Shown here: piece after piece, positions 1 to 7,295 of the stretch
How positions within the stretch are numbered: the first letter of the stretch is position 1
How the letters are laid out: every line of letters begins with the position of its first letter
Origin: Limisphaerales bacterium
GTDB taxonomy: Bacteria; Verrucomicrobiota; Verrucomicrobiia; Limisphaerales; UBA11358
Assembly: GCA_003151855.1 (NCBI GenBank)
Contig: PLYV01000094.1
Location: 1-33,410, forward strand
Reading direction: 5' to 3'
Length of the DNA: 33,410 nucleotides
Position numbers and translations under genes: made by a program
The notes under the pieces: generated by a model
Database searches by the model: none
What the model was told of the DNA's origin: nothing
What the model saw: the letters and a program-made list of their open reading frames with translations, nothing else

Positions 1-182
1 AGCACCGCGCGCCAGGTGAGCTGCTTCATCGAGTCGCCGCGCCCGCGATAGACTTGCTCGAACCATTGCCGCTCGATCTCCTCCGGCGTGCCGGTGAAGC
101 CGGCGAGCGGCAGCTCGTATTCGGCGTCCGACTTGTGGGCGTTGGGAATTTTCTCCGGATTCACGCGCGGCAAGATGGGCAA
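1..182 (-). CDS. Probable OPT-family transporter, N-terminal part only
   Basis: The minus strand from about 182 down to the window edge is open and encodes roughly 60 residues, rich in Pro/Glu at first and then ending with MKQLTWRAVL. That ending resembles the start of the first membrane segment in OPT-family oligopeptide/metal-chelate transporters, where a stretch like LTxRAVxxG follows a hydrophilic N-terminus. The frame has a TAA stop at 207-209 and no ATG before the one inside MKQLTW, so the start is probably TTG (182 or 173) or GTG (164). The internal ATG would remove a well-formed hydrophilic stretch. The gene is cut off by the window edge, so no transmembrane segment is fully visible and the family call rests on a short similarity that I judged by eye. 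Confidence 0.5.
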   Translation of the reverse strand, partial: MPILPRVNPEKIPNAHKSDAEYELPLAGFTGTPEEIERQWFEQVYRGRGDSMKQLTWRAV

Positions 183-230
183 ACCGGCGCGCGGGCGCGA
201 GCCTTTTTATCCTGATTCCACAACGGGGAT

Positions 231-376
231 GGCCACAAAAAAGCACAAAAGGCACAAAATAAAAGGCCGGAAATCAGGCTTGGTTATCAATAATCACTTC
301 GCCTGCCGGAGGGAAAACTCGCGTGGTGAATCGCAGTCACAAACAATGGTTCTGCGCTTTTTGCGCCTTTTTGCGG
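231..376. repeat. Imperfect inverted repeat with 9-base periodicity
   Basis: The left arm (about 231-264) is a run of 9-base units of the type GGCACAAAA. The right arm (about 350-376) holds the reverse complement of the same kind of unit, TTTTGCGCC. Between the arms lies about 85 bases without a credible gene. The element fills most of the gap between the transporter fragment and the 148-aa gene. It could be a small non-autonomous mobile element or a decayed one; no target duplication is visible. Confidence 0.5.
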
Positions 377-398
377 CAAATGAACGCGGTGTTTAGGT

Positions 399-845
399 TT
401 ATTTCAGGAAGAACCGGGTGTCCCAGGTGATGAGCAGCGGACTGGAGCGGATGGCTTCGGCCAGCTCCACGAACGGCACCTGCGCGTCCAGCCAGCGCGG
501 ATTTTTGGTGATGCCGTCCATCGAGTTCTGTGTGTGGTTGCAGATGAGGTAATGGCCGCTGCCCAGGACCATGAACGACTCGATGCGTGTGCCGGTGGCG
601 TGCCGGGAAAATTCAAAATCGCCCTCGCCAAATTTTTCGTCGTGCAGCTCGGTGCGCAGCGGGCCGAGGTCGGCGACAAAATTCTGGAGAAACTCGTCGT
701 TGCGCGGTCCGGTGTAGAGCAGCACGCGCGCCTTGTTTTCCGCGAGCGAGATCACGGCCCATTCGTCGAACACGGTGCCGCCGTAGCGGGTGTTCATCTG
801 CAACGCGCAGTTCTTGATTTTGGCGGCGAGGTCGTCGAGCGTCAT
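399..845 (-). CDS. Conserved hypothetical protein, 148 aa
   Basis: I do not recognise the family with certainty. The start MTLDDLAAKIKN at 845 lies 32 bases after the methyltransferase stop on the same strand, so the two are probably cotranscribed. The protein has no signal peptide or membrane segment. It alternates short hydrophobic strands (around WAVISL, ARVLLYTG, FMVLGSGHYLICN) with an N-terminal and a C-terminal helix. This layout would suit a small cytoplasmic alpha/beta fold, loosely like roadblock/LC7 proteins, but no diagnostic motif confirms that. The same frame stays open upstream to 1751, but that part is antisense-type noise lying over the methyltransferase in another frame. Confidence 0.7.
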   Translation of the reverse strand: MTLDDLAAKIKNCALQMNTRYGGTVFDEWAVISLAENKARVLLYTGPRNDEFLQNFVADLGPLRTELHDEKFGEGDFEFSRHATGTRIESFMVLGSGHYLICNHTQNSMDGITKNPRWLDAQVPFVELAEAIRSSPLLITWDTRFFLK

Positions 846-877
846 GGCGTTGAGCAGAGCAAATCCCGGGCCGCCGC

Positions 878-1849
878 TCAAGGCAATTTGCGCGGCGACT
901 TTTTTACGGCCGTGATGGTCAGGGTCGCCCCCCGGTTCAAAAACGCCAGCAGCAGCGTGGCCGGCAGGCTGATCGCGCCCAGCACGGGCACCAGCAGCGC
1001 GGTGGCGACGATGGAACCGAGCGGCCGCTTGCCGCCCACGACCTTGGCGCTTTGGCTGCGCAGCCAGTTGTAAAGCAGGTTCGGCCGCACGCCGAGCCAA
1101 TTCAACAGCGATTGCACAAAGCTGAAATTGTCGTATTCCGGCGCTAGGAAACTGACCCACGTCGGCGACAACCCGGCTTCGCCCAAAATCCGCGACAGCG
1201 AGGCGCTGGTGTGGTGCGACAGATGACGCGGGCAGTCCAGGTGAAACCAGCCGGCTTTCGCCAGCCGCGCCTCCGGGCTGCCAAAATTGGGCACGGCAAC
1301 CAGAAACATGCCACCGGGCCGCAAGATTCGGGACACTTCCGCCAGCGTCGGGCGCGGGTCGGAAACGTGTTCGAGGACGTGCCACATCACCACGACATCG
1401 AAGCTGTTGTCCGGGAAATTCAATTCCTGCAACAAGCCCACGCGCACCGGCAGTTTCAGGACTTCGCGCGCGAACCGGCACGCGCCGTCGGAAAATTCCG
1501 TGCCGGTCACGTCGCAGCCGTTCCGCTGGAACGCGCGCAGCAGCAGGCCGCGCCCGCAGCCGATGTCCAGCACCTTCGCGTTTTTCCGCTGCAACCGGCG
1601 CAGCACCTGCCCCGAACGCCAGGCGTAAAGTTTTTCCTGCAACCATTCCATCACCGCCGGAAAACGCCGCCCCTGCTTGTCGCCGTAGTAGCCAGCCGGA
1701 TAATATTTCCCGATGTCCGCCGGCACCGGCGTCGTGACCACCTGCGCGCAACGGCGGCAGCGCGCGACCGAAAATTGTTCGCCGCTGATGTAATCAAACG
1801 CGGGAAACAAAACTTCGCACTCGGCGACAGGATGCAGGCATGGCGGCAT
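878..1849 (-). CDS. Class I SAM-dependent methyltransferase with C-terminal membrane hairpin
   Basis: The protein (323 aa from ATG 1849) shows the Rossmann methyltransferase signature. Motif I VLDIGCGRG lies near residues 93-101, an acidic residue follows at the end of strand 2 (TGTEFSDG), then FDVVVMWHVLEHV and the post-motif LRPGGMFLVAVPN. Cysteine pairs at about residues 4/11 and 31/34 (CRRC) suggest a small zinc-binding knuckle before the catalytic domain, as in many methyltransferases of cell-envelope or glycan gene sets. The C-terminus is strongly hydrophobic (SIVATALLVPVLGAISLPA region), so it may sit on the membrane. The frame is open further upstream to 2365, but that overlaps the divergent CruF-like gene, so the ATG before the cysteine motif was chosen. 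The substrate is unknown. Confidence 0.88.
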   Translation of the reverse strand: MPPCLHPVAECEVLFPAFDYISGEQFSVARCRRCAQVVTTPVPADIGKYYPAGYYGDKQGRRFPAVMEWLQEKLYAWRSGQVLRRLQRKNAKVLDIGCGRGLLLRAFQRNGCDVTGTEFSDGACRFAREVLKLPVRVGLLQELNFPDNSFDVVVMWHVLEHVSDPRPTLAEVSRILRPGGMFLVAVPNFGSPEARLAKAGWFHLDCPRHLSHHTSASLSRILGEAGLSPTWVSFLAPEYDNFSFVQSLLNWLGVRPNLLYNWLRSQSAKVVGGKRPLGSIVATALLVPVLGAISLPATLLLAFLNRGATLTITAVKKSPRKLP

Positions 1850-1943
1850 CCGCCAAAGTAGGCGGCAAACCGCCACCGAAACAATAAAATTTTGGCTGCG
1901 CTGGCCGGAAAAATTCTTATCATGCGGCGACAACTTTAACACC

Positions 1944-2756
1944 ATGGCGCTCCCCGACGGCTTTTCCAAATCCGCTTCGACCGCAACCAAGCCCGCGTGG
2001 CCGGTGCATCTGCTGCTGGCACTCACGCTCGTGGCGGCGACAGCCAGCCTGTTCGTGCCCGCGCGTTCGAGCCAGCCGGCGGACGCCTTCCTGCTGGTGC
2101 TCGCGGTGGCCGCCTCCGTGGCGATCCTCGCGCGGACGCTGCCGCTGCAAAGTGTTTTGTTCGCCACCTTCATCACCGCGCTCATCGGCGGCGCGGCGCA
2201 CGGCTTGAGCGCCCGCACCGGCCTGCCGTTCGGCCCGCTTTCATTTGGCGAACAAAGCGGACCGCAACTCTTCAACACCGTGCCGTGGACGGTGCCGCTC
2301 ATCTGGGTCGTGGCAATTTTCAATTCGCGCGGCGTCGTGCGGCTGCTGCTGCGCCCGTGGCGCAAAATGAAAAATTACGGCTTCCTGCTCATGCTGCTGA
2401 CGATGGTGCTGGCGCTGGCTTTCGACTTCGCGCTGGAGGCGTTCGCGCGGGTGAAACATCTCTGGCTGTGGCACCCGACCAAGATTTCGGTGACATGGTT
2501 CGGCGCGTCGCCGTTGACTTTCTTTGGCTGGGCCTTCGTGAGTGGCATCATCCTCGCCGTCGTCCTGCCGTATCTCATCCGCAAGCAGCCGGGCAATCCC
2601 AGCGCGCCGGATTTCGCGCCGCTGATTTTGTGGCTCGGTGCCATCGCGCTGTTCGGCGTCAATGCCGCGCTGGCGCAGGCGTGGCCGGCGGTGGCGGTGG
2701 ATGGAATTCTTGCCGTCGTGGTCGCGGTGCTCTGCTGGCGCGGCGCGAAGTGGTGA
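1944..2756 (+). CDS. CruF-like carotenoid biosynthesis membrane protein
   Basis: A 270-aa polytopic membrane protein with about seven hydrophobic segments. The block PFGPLSFGEQSGPQLFN followed by VPWTVPLIWVV, then DFALEAFA and WLWHP, is the pattern of the CruF/DUF422 family. CruF proteins hydrate the 1',2' double bond of acyclic carotenoid ends; other members have no proven activity. It is transcribed divergently from the methyltransferase with 94 bases between the starts. No other carotenoid gene is in the window, so the pathway link is inferred from family only. The stop lies at the edge of an AT-rich heptamer repeat that also forms the end of the converging CNNM gene. Confidence 0.75.
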   Translation: MALPDGFSKSASTATKPAWPVHLLLALTLVAATASLFVPARSSQPADAFLLVLAVAASVAILARTLPLQSVLFATFITALIGGAAHGLSARTGLPFGPLSFGEQSGPQLFNTVPWTVPLIWVVAIFNSRGVVRLLLRPWRKMKNYGFLLMLLTMVLALAFDFALEAFARVKHLWLWHPTKISVTWFGASPLTFFGWAFVSGIILAVVLPYLIRKQPGNPSAPDFAPLILWLGAIALFGVNAALAQAWPAVAVDGILAVVVAVLCWRGAKW

Positions 2757-2759
2757 GGC

Positions 2760-2794
2760 CAATTTCAAATTTCAAATTTCAAATTTGAAATTCT
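2760..2794. repeat. Heptamer repeat AAATTTC, about five units
   Basis: Five consecutive 7-base units (CAATTTC, AAATTTC, AAATTTC, AAATTTG, AAATTCT) sit between two converging genes. The repeat encodes the last residues and lies against the stop codon of the minus-strand CNNM gene, giving the tail ISNLKFEI. The same kind of unit recurs inside the luxE-like gene at 9510-9543. Confidence 0.85.
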
Positions 2795-4087
2795 TCGGGT
2801 CACCTTCAATTTGCTGACGCGCGGCCCGTCCATATCCTCCACGCGCAATTCAAAATCGCCGATCGTGACCAGATCGCCCGGACGCGGAAAGCCGCCGAGT
2901 TTTTCCGTGACCCAGCCGCTCGTGGTCGTCGTGCTTTCATCGTGCGGCACGGTGCCGATGATTTTTTCCAGCTCGTGCAACGCTAGTGTGCCGGCGGCTT
3001 CCCAGACATTTTCGCCGAGGCGCACCAGCTCGGATTTCTCCGTGTCGAACTCGTCCTGGATCTGCCCGACGAGCGCCTCCAAGGTGTTTTCCAAAGTCAC
3101 GATGCCGACCGTGCCGCCAAATTCATCCACCACGACGGCGAAATGCGATTTGCGGTCGAGGAACCGCCGCAGCAGCTTGTCGAGCGCCGCTGTTTCGGGA
3201 ATGTAGAATAATTTCCGCGCCAGCGGCAGCAGTTCCGCCGCCGTCTTGGCCCGCTCGCGCAAGGCATATAAATCCTTGATGTGAACCACGCCAAGCGTCT
3301 GGTCGAGGTTGCCGCTTTCGCAGATGGGAAAACGCGAGTAGCGCGTCTTTTCCGCCAACGCCACGCACTCGGCCAGCGTCGCCGTCGTGTCGAACGCCGT
3401 GATTTCATTGCGCGGACTCATCACCTCGCGCGCCGTGCGATGCCGCAGATCCAGTGCGTTCAAAATCAGGTCGCGCCGTTCCGCCGAGCCTTGCGCGGCG
3501 CCCAGCACCACGCGCAATTCCTCCTCCGAATGCCGGTCGTGCAGTTCGCCGCCAGCAAAACCAAGCCAGCGCAAAACGATTTGCGACGAGCGGTGCAGCA
3601 CCCAGATGAATGGATAAGAGATGCGATAAAACCAGTTCAGCGGCGACGCCACCCACAGCGAGGTTTGCAGCGTGCGGCGGATGGCGATGGCTTTCGGCAC
3701 CAGCTCGCCCGCGATGATGAGCAGGTAGCAGTTCACGAAAAAGCCGACGACGATGGCGATGGTGCTTTGCGTGTGTTCGCTCGTGATTTTCAGCAGCGGA
3801 AAAAACGGTTCCAGCAGCGCGCGGAAAACCGGTTCCACCAAAACACCCAGCGCCATGCTGGCGAGCGTGATGCCGAACTGCGTCGCGCCGATGTAGGAAT
3901 CAATGTGCGCGACGATGTGCCGCGCGGTGCGGGCGCGGCGGTTGCCCTTCGCCGCCAGCGGCGCGAGCTGCGTGTCGCGGATGCGGACGAACGCCAGCTC
4001 CGCCGCCACGAAAAAGGCATTGCACAACACCAGCAGCGCCACGGCCAGCAGCTTCAGGGCGTCGTCTATGACATCGTTCCAGTTCAT
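2765..4087 (-). CDS. CNNM/CorC-type membrane protein (DUF21, CBS pair, CorC_HlyC domain)
   Basis: A 440-aa protein with the full architecture of the so-called hemolysin/CorC family. The DUF21/CNNM transmembrane domain fills residues 1 to about 190 and starts with the typical AELAFVRIR stretch after the first helix. A CBS pair follows from about 210 to 330 (MSPRNEITAFD, SRFPICESG, FAVVVDEFGGTVGIVTLE), and then the C-terminal transporter-associated domain, about 345-430 (LGGFPRPGDLV). Characterised relatives are linked to magnesium or cobalt export and to envelope homeostasis. It is the last of three consecutive family members on this strand. The final eight or so residues come from a heptamer repeat, so the natural C-terminus has been replaced or extended. 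Confidence 0.92.
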   Translation of the reverse strand: MNWNDVIDDALKLLAVALLVLCNAFFVAAELAFVRIRDTQLAPLAAKGNRRARTARHIVAHIDSYIGATQFGITLASMALGVLVEPVFRALLEPFFPLLKITSEHTQSTIAIVVGFFVNCYLLIIAGELVPKAIAIRRTLQTSLWVASPLNWFYRISYPFIWVLHRSSQIVLRWLGFAGGELHDRHSEEELRVVLGAAQGSAERRDLILNALDLRHRTAREVMSPRNEITAFDTTATLAECVALAEKTRYSRFPICESGNLDQTLGVVHIKDLYALRERAKTAAELLPLARKLFYIPETAALDKLLRRFLDRKSHFAVVVDEFGGTVGIVTLENTLEALVGQIQDEFDTEKSELVRLGENVWEAAGTLALHELEKIIGTVPHDESTTTTSGWVTEKLGGFPRPGDLVTIGDFELRVEDMDGPRVSKLKVTRRISNLKFEI

Positions 4088-4094
4088 GGGTTAA

Positions 4095-4228
4095 GGACGA
4101 ATGACGAAACCCTAATGCCTAAAGAATGACGAAGCCCGAACAGCCAACACAGGCCGTGCGTCAGGGCGAATTTGTCATTTGTGATTGGAGCTTCTTTCGT
4201 CATTCGGATTTTGGAATTCGTCATTTCA
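4095..4228. repeat. Inverted heptamer-repeat element between CNNM genes
   Basis: A perfect 12-base inverted repeat (CGAATGACGAAA at 4098-4109, its complement at 4195-4206) is embedded in longer arms with 7-base periodicity (GACGAAT GACGAAA; TTCGTCA recurring 21 bases apart). The right end reaches the stop codon of the upstream CNNM gene at 4226-4228. It fills the whole gap between two CNNM genes. It could fold in the operon transcript and change expression of the downstream gene, but nothing here proves that. Confidence 0.7.
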
Positions 4229-5215
4229 GAGTTTCACCTCGCCGAACATCAGTTTCAAAATGTCCTCCAGCGCCACCACGCCGGCCTCGCCGCCGTCGCG
4301 CGCGAGCACGATCGCGAGCCGCTGGCCCGCGCGCTGCATCCGGCGTAGCGCGACTTCCAGCCGCGTGCTGTCGTCGAGAAACAGAGCCGGCGACATGAAT
4401 TCACCGGCAAATTTTTCCGCCGGCAGGTTTTCCAGAAACAGCAGCGCGCCCACGTCCAGCATCCCGGCGACGCGGCGTTTGCCGTCGCGCTTTTCAAAGA
4501 CCGGCAGGCGCGTCAGGTTATTTTCCTGCGCGATTTTCACCGCGTCGCGCAACGGCGAATTGACCTCCACAAAAAAAGTTTTCGCCAGCGGAATCGTGAT
4601 CTGCGCGACGGTGAAATGCTGCAAGTCCAAAACGCGGTTGACCATCGCGTGTTCCTCGCTCGTCAGCGCCTGCGCGGCCTCGGCCATCACCGCGCGCATC
4701 TCCTCGCGGTTGCCGAACAGCCGGCCGGTGAAGACGCGCGACCCGCGCCGGCGCAGGAAAAATTGCGAAACGCTCTCGACCAGAAACACCAGCGGCGCGA
4801 GCGCGAGATGCACGAAGCGGAAAACCTTCGCCGACGACAAACACAGCCGGTTGGGATACGCGCGGAACAACATCTTCGGCAGCAAATCAAAAAACGCGTA
4901 GAACAAAAACACCACGACCGTGAACAGTGCGATGATGAGCGCGGTGTGGCCGGCGAACCATTCGTGCAGCTTCGCGATGCCCCAGCCGAGGATGAGGAAA
5001 TTCACCAGCGTGTTGCCGAGCAGGATCGTCCACAGGAACTTCTCCGGCTGCTCCAGAAAGCTATGCAGAATCTGCGCCTCGACCGCCCCCGAACGCGCCA
5101 ACCGCCGCACGCGCAGGCGGTTCAGCGCGAACACGCCCGCCTCCATGCCCGACAGCAGAAATGACAGCATCAGGCACAGCGCCAGTCCGAAAAAATTGGC
5201 GAGATAGGTGGTCAT
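4226..5215 (-). CDS. CNNM/CBS-domain membrane protein, shorter form
   Basis: A 329-aa member of the same family as its two neighbours. The DUF21 domain occupies residues 1 to about 180 with several membrane segments (FFGLALCLMLSFLLSGMEAG, then NTLVNFLILGWGIA, then LFTVVVFLFYAFFDLLPK). A CBS pair follows (ITIPLAKTFFVEV, LTRLPVFEKRDGK, LAIVLARDGGEAGVVALEDILK). It ends right after the second CBS domain, so the CorC_HlyC domain found in both neighbours is missing. The ATG overlaps the stop of the upstream gene (ATGA), and GGTGGAG stands at a suitable distance as a ribosome binding site, so translational coupling is likely. The two family members may form a heteromer. Confidence 0.9.
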   Translation of the reverse strand: MTTYLANFFGLALCLMLSFLLSGMEAGVFALNRLRVRRLARSGAVEAQILHSFLEQPEKFLWTILLGNTLVNFLILGWGIAKLHEWFAGHTALIIALFTVVVFLFYAFFDLLPKMLFRAYPNRLCLSSAKVFRFVHLALAPLVFLVESVSQFFLRRRGSRVFTGRLFGNREEMRAVMAEAAQALTSEEHAMVNRVLDLQHFTVAQITIPLAKTFFVEVNSPLRDAVKIAQENNLTRLPVFEKRDGKRRVAGMLDVGALLFLENLPAEKFAGEFMSPALFLDDSTRLEVALRRMQRAGQRLAIVLARDGGEAGVVALEDILKLMFGEVKL

Positions 5216-6432
5216 TTGGTTTGCTCCACCAGCAGTTCGCGCACGCGCCGTTCGTCCGCAACGTGCGCGGTGAATTTCAACCCGGCGAACATCGCCGATT
5301 CGCCCGGCGCCGGCACCACGCCAAGCAGATGTGTCAGCAGGCCGCCCATCGTCTCAACCTCGTTCACGTCGGGCAGCAATGGAAATTCGCGGCGGAAATC
5401 CTCCAGCCGCATCGTGCCGTTCACGCGCCAGCGGCCGGCTGAAATTTTTTCCAGCACGAAACCCTGCGGCGACGACGCCACGCGAATCTTGCCAACGATG
5501 CCACCCAGAATATCCTCCATTGTCACCAAACCGGCGGCGCTGCCGAACTCGTCGAGCACGATGGCCAGCCCGCGCTGCTGCTTTTGCAACGCACGGAAAA
5601 GCTGGAGCAGATTCATCGTCGCCGGCACGAACGACGGAAACTCGATTACCTCCGCCAAGTCCACTTTCGGATCGAGCAGCAAGGCGCGCGTGTTCAGAAT
5701 GCCGACGATGGTATCCGGCGTTTCGTCGTAAATCGGCAGCCGGCGATGCTGATGTTTCCGCGTCATCGCGAGCATTTCCTCCACGGTGGCGTCGTCAGAG
5801 ATCGCGGCCATGCCGGCGCGCGGACGCATCACGTCGCGCGCCGTGCGACGGTCGAGGCTGATGATTTGCAGGATGATTTCGCGCTCCGATTCCTCCAGCG
5901 TGCCCTGCTGCGCGGCGAGTTCGAGCAGCTCCTGATATTCCGCTTCCGTCACGGCGGCGGGCGGCGTGGCAGTGGCGGCGGCCTGCTTGAGGATCGCGGC
6001 ATTCGTCCACTGCGCGGCGCGGTAAAACGGCTTGGTGACGCGACGAAAGAGCAGCAGCGGCCACGCCACGCGCAACGCCCAGCGTTCCGGCTGCCGCACC
6101 GCGAGCGTCTTGGGCAGCACCTCGCCGACGAGCAGCACCACCGCCGCCAGCGCCAGCATCGTCAGGCCAAAACCCCATTGCGCGTTGAACACCATGCGGA
6201 GCGCGGCGGCAAGGATGGCGGCGTTGGCGAACGTGTTTCCCAGCGCCAGCGTGGCCTGCAAATCGTGGGGACGTTCGAGGAGATCGGAAACAATTTTGCC
6301 CGTGCCGGCCTTGTTCTCGGCGAGATGCGCCACCTGCCATTTGCTCAAGGAAAACAGCGCCGTCTCCGCCAGCGCGAAGAAGAAACTCGCGCCCGCGAAC
6401 ACCAGAATCGCTAAAACCATCGCCGTTTCCAT
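5212..6432 (-). CDS. CNNM/CorC-type membrane protein (DUF21, CBS pair, CorC_HlyC domain)
   Basis: From ATG 6432 the protein has 406 aa. A DUF21 domain starts immediately (METAMVLAILVFAGASFFF, then AETALFSLSKW), with GEVLPKTLAVRQP at the domain's end. The CBS pair follows (VMRPRAGMAAISDD, HRRLPIYDETPD, LAIVLDEFGSAAGLVTMEDILGG), and a CorC_HlyC domain lies at the C-terminus (VNEVETMGGLLTHLLG). The open frame reaches a GTG at 6501 that overlaps the acpS stop; that start would add 23 residues before the usual N-terminus, so ATG 6432 was preferred, but the coupled GTG is a real alternative. The stop overlaps the next gene by four bases. Confidence 0.9.
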   Translation of the reverse strand: METAMVLAILVFAGASFFFALAETALFSLSKWQVAHLAENKAGTGKIVSDLLERPHDLQATLALGNTFANAAILAAALRMVFNAQWGFGLTMLALAAVVLLVGEVLPKTLAVRQPERWALRVAWPLLLFRRVTKPFYRAAQWTNAAILKQAAATATPPAAVTEAEYQELLELAAQQGTLEESEREIILQIISLDRRTARDVMRPRAGMAAISDDATVEEMLAMTRKHQHRRLPIYDETPDTIVGILNTRALLLDPKVDLAEVIEFPSFVPATMNLLQLFRALQKQQRGLAIVLDEFGSAAGLVTMEDILGGIVGKIRVASSPQGFVLEKISAGRWRVNGTMRLEDFRREFPLLPDVNEVETMGGLLTHLLGVVPAPGESAMFAGLKFTAHVADERRVRELLVEQTK

Positions 6433-6497
6433 TACACCCAGATTAAGCGCAAACAGGACAATGGAAAAGCCGAATTGCTGGTGGCGCGCGACCGGGA

Positions 6498-6875
6498 TCA
6501 CCCTTCCAAAATCGCCGTGGCCGCCGCGTAGTTTTCCGTGTGCGTGAGGCTGAGGTGCAGTTGCCGCGCGCCGCGCGCCGCAAATAGTTCCGCGCCCTTG
6601 CCGTGCAGCACCACAAACGGCTCGCCCGATTCCTTGCGCCGGATCTCGATGTCCTGCCAGCCGATCTGCGCGCCGATGCCGGTGCCGAACGCCTTGGATA
6701 CCGCCTCCTTGGCCGCGAACCGCACCGCCAGAAACGGCGCGGGATTTTTGTGCGCCAGGCAGTAGGCGATTTCGTCAGGCAGCAACACGCGGTTCACGAA
6801 ACGTTCGCCAAACTTCGCAAATGACGCCGCGATGCGAGCCACTTCGATGAGGTCAATGCCGGTGCCGAGGATCAT
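6498..6875 (-). CDS. acpS: Holo-[acyl-carrier-protein] synthase AcpS
   Basis: 125 aa, the normal length for AcpS. The N-terminus MILGTGIDLIEVARI carries the magnesium-binding Asp8. The block RFAAKEAVSKAFGTGI carries Glu57, the second metal ligand and the family signature. The end LHLSLTHTENYAAATAI is also typical. AcpS moves the 4'-phosphopantetheine arm of CoA onto acyl carrier protein in the cytoplasm. Here it follows queD after 57 bases, which hold a heptamer repeat touching its start codon, and precedes the CNNM genes closely. Its proximity to luxE/luxC-like acyl-processing genes could reflect shared acyl-carrier chemistry, but acpS is often placed in housekeeping operons. Confidence 0.96.
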   Translation of the reverse strand: MILGTGIDLIEVARIAASFAKFGERFVNRVLLPDEIAYCLAHKNPAPFLAVRFAAKEAVSKAFGTGIGAQIGWQDIEIRRKESGEPFVVLHGKGAELFAARGARQLHLSLTHTENYAAATAILEG

Positions 6876-6902
6876 TTGCGATTTACGATTTGCGATTTAC
6901 GA
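6875..6902. repeat. Heptamer tandem repeat TTTGCGA/TTTACGA, four units
   Basis: Two perfect copies of the 14-base unit TTTGCGATTTACGA, itself two related heptamers, lie in the queD-acpS spacer. The run touches the first base of the acpS start codon, so it occupies the place where a ribosome binding site would be. Confidence 0.9.
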
Positions 6903-6932
6903 TGGAAGCGCAAGCAAACTCGCCCAGCATCT

Positions 6933-7295
6933 TTATTCCCCGCGATAAACCGCCCGCGCCGTGCAGGTCTCAGCCACGACGATTTCCGTGAGCAACGGCA
7001 ACTTGGGCTTCAACTTTTTCCAAATCCAAATCGCCACCACTTCGCTCGTCGGATTTTCGAGGCCGGGAATTTCGTTGAGATAATAATGATCGAGCTTTTC
7101 CCAAAGCGGCTTGAACGCCGCCGAGATGTCGGCGTAATCCATCAGCCAGCCGAGTTTCGGGTCACACTCGCCCGCCACAACGACCTCGACGCTGAAGCTG
7201 TGGCCGTGCAGCCGGCGGCATTTGTGATTCTTTGGCAGCAGTGGTAGCAGATGCGCCGCCTCGAACTGAAACGTTTTTCTTAATTCCATTTTCAT
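6933..7295 (-). CDS. queD: 6-carboxytetrahydropterin synthase QueD family
   Basis: 120 aa with the full 6-pyruvoyltetrahydropterin synthase-like pattern. FEAAHLLP supplies zinc ligand His15, CRRLHGHSF supplies the catalytic Cys26 and zinc ligands His30 and His32, and NPTSEVVAIWIW and VAETCTARAVY complete the fold. QueD turns dihydroneopterin triphosphate into 6-carboxytetrahydropterin, the first dedicated step to queuosine and other 7-deazaguanines. The ATG overlaps the stop of the luxC-like gene (ATGA). No queC or queE lies in the window. The product could also serve another pterin pathway, though the Cys and spacing match QueD. Confidence 0.92.
   Translation of the reverse strand: MKMELRKTFQFEAAHLLPLLPKNHKCRRLHGHSFSVEVVVAGECDPKLGWLMDYADISAAFKPLWEKLDHYYLNEIPGLENPTSEVVAIWIWKKLKPKLPLLTEIVVAETCTARAVYRGE

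Noticed and set aside
1850-2365. Upstream extension of the methyltransferase frame
   Set aside because: Overlaps the divergent CruF-like gene antisense; the protein has no similarity to methyltransferases before residue MPPCLHP.
3281-6414. Long plus-strand open frames over the three CNNM genes (for example 3281-4129 and 5584-6414)
   Set aside because: They are Arg/His/Gln-rich translations antisense to clear CNNM genes, a usual effect of GC-rich codon positions; no domain pattern or start site.
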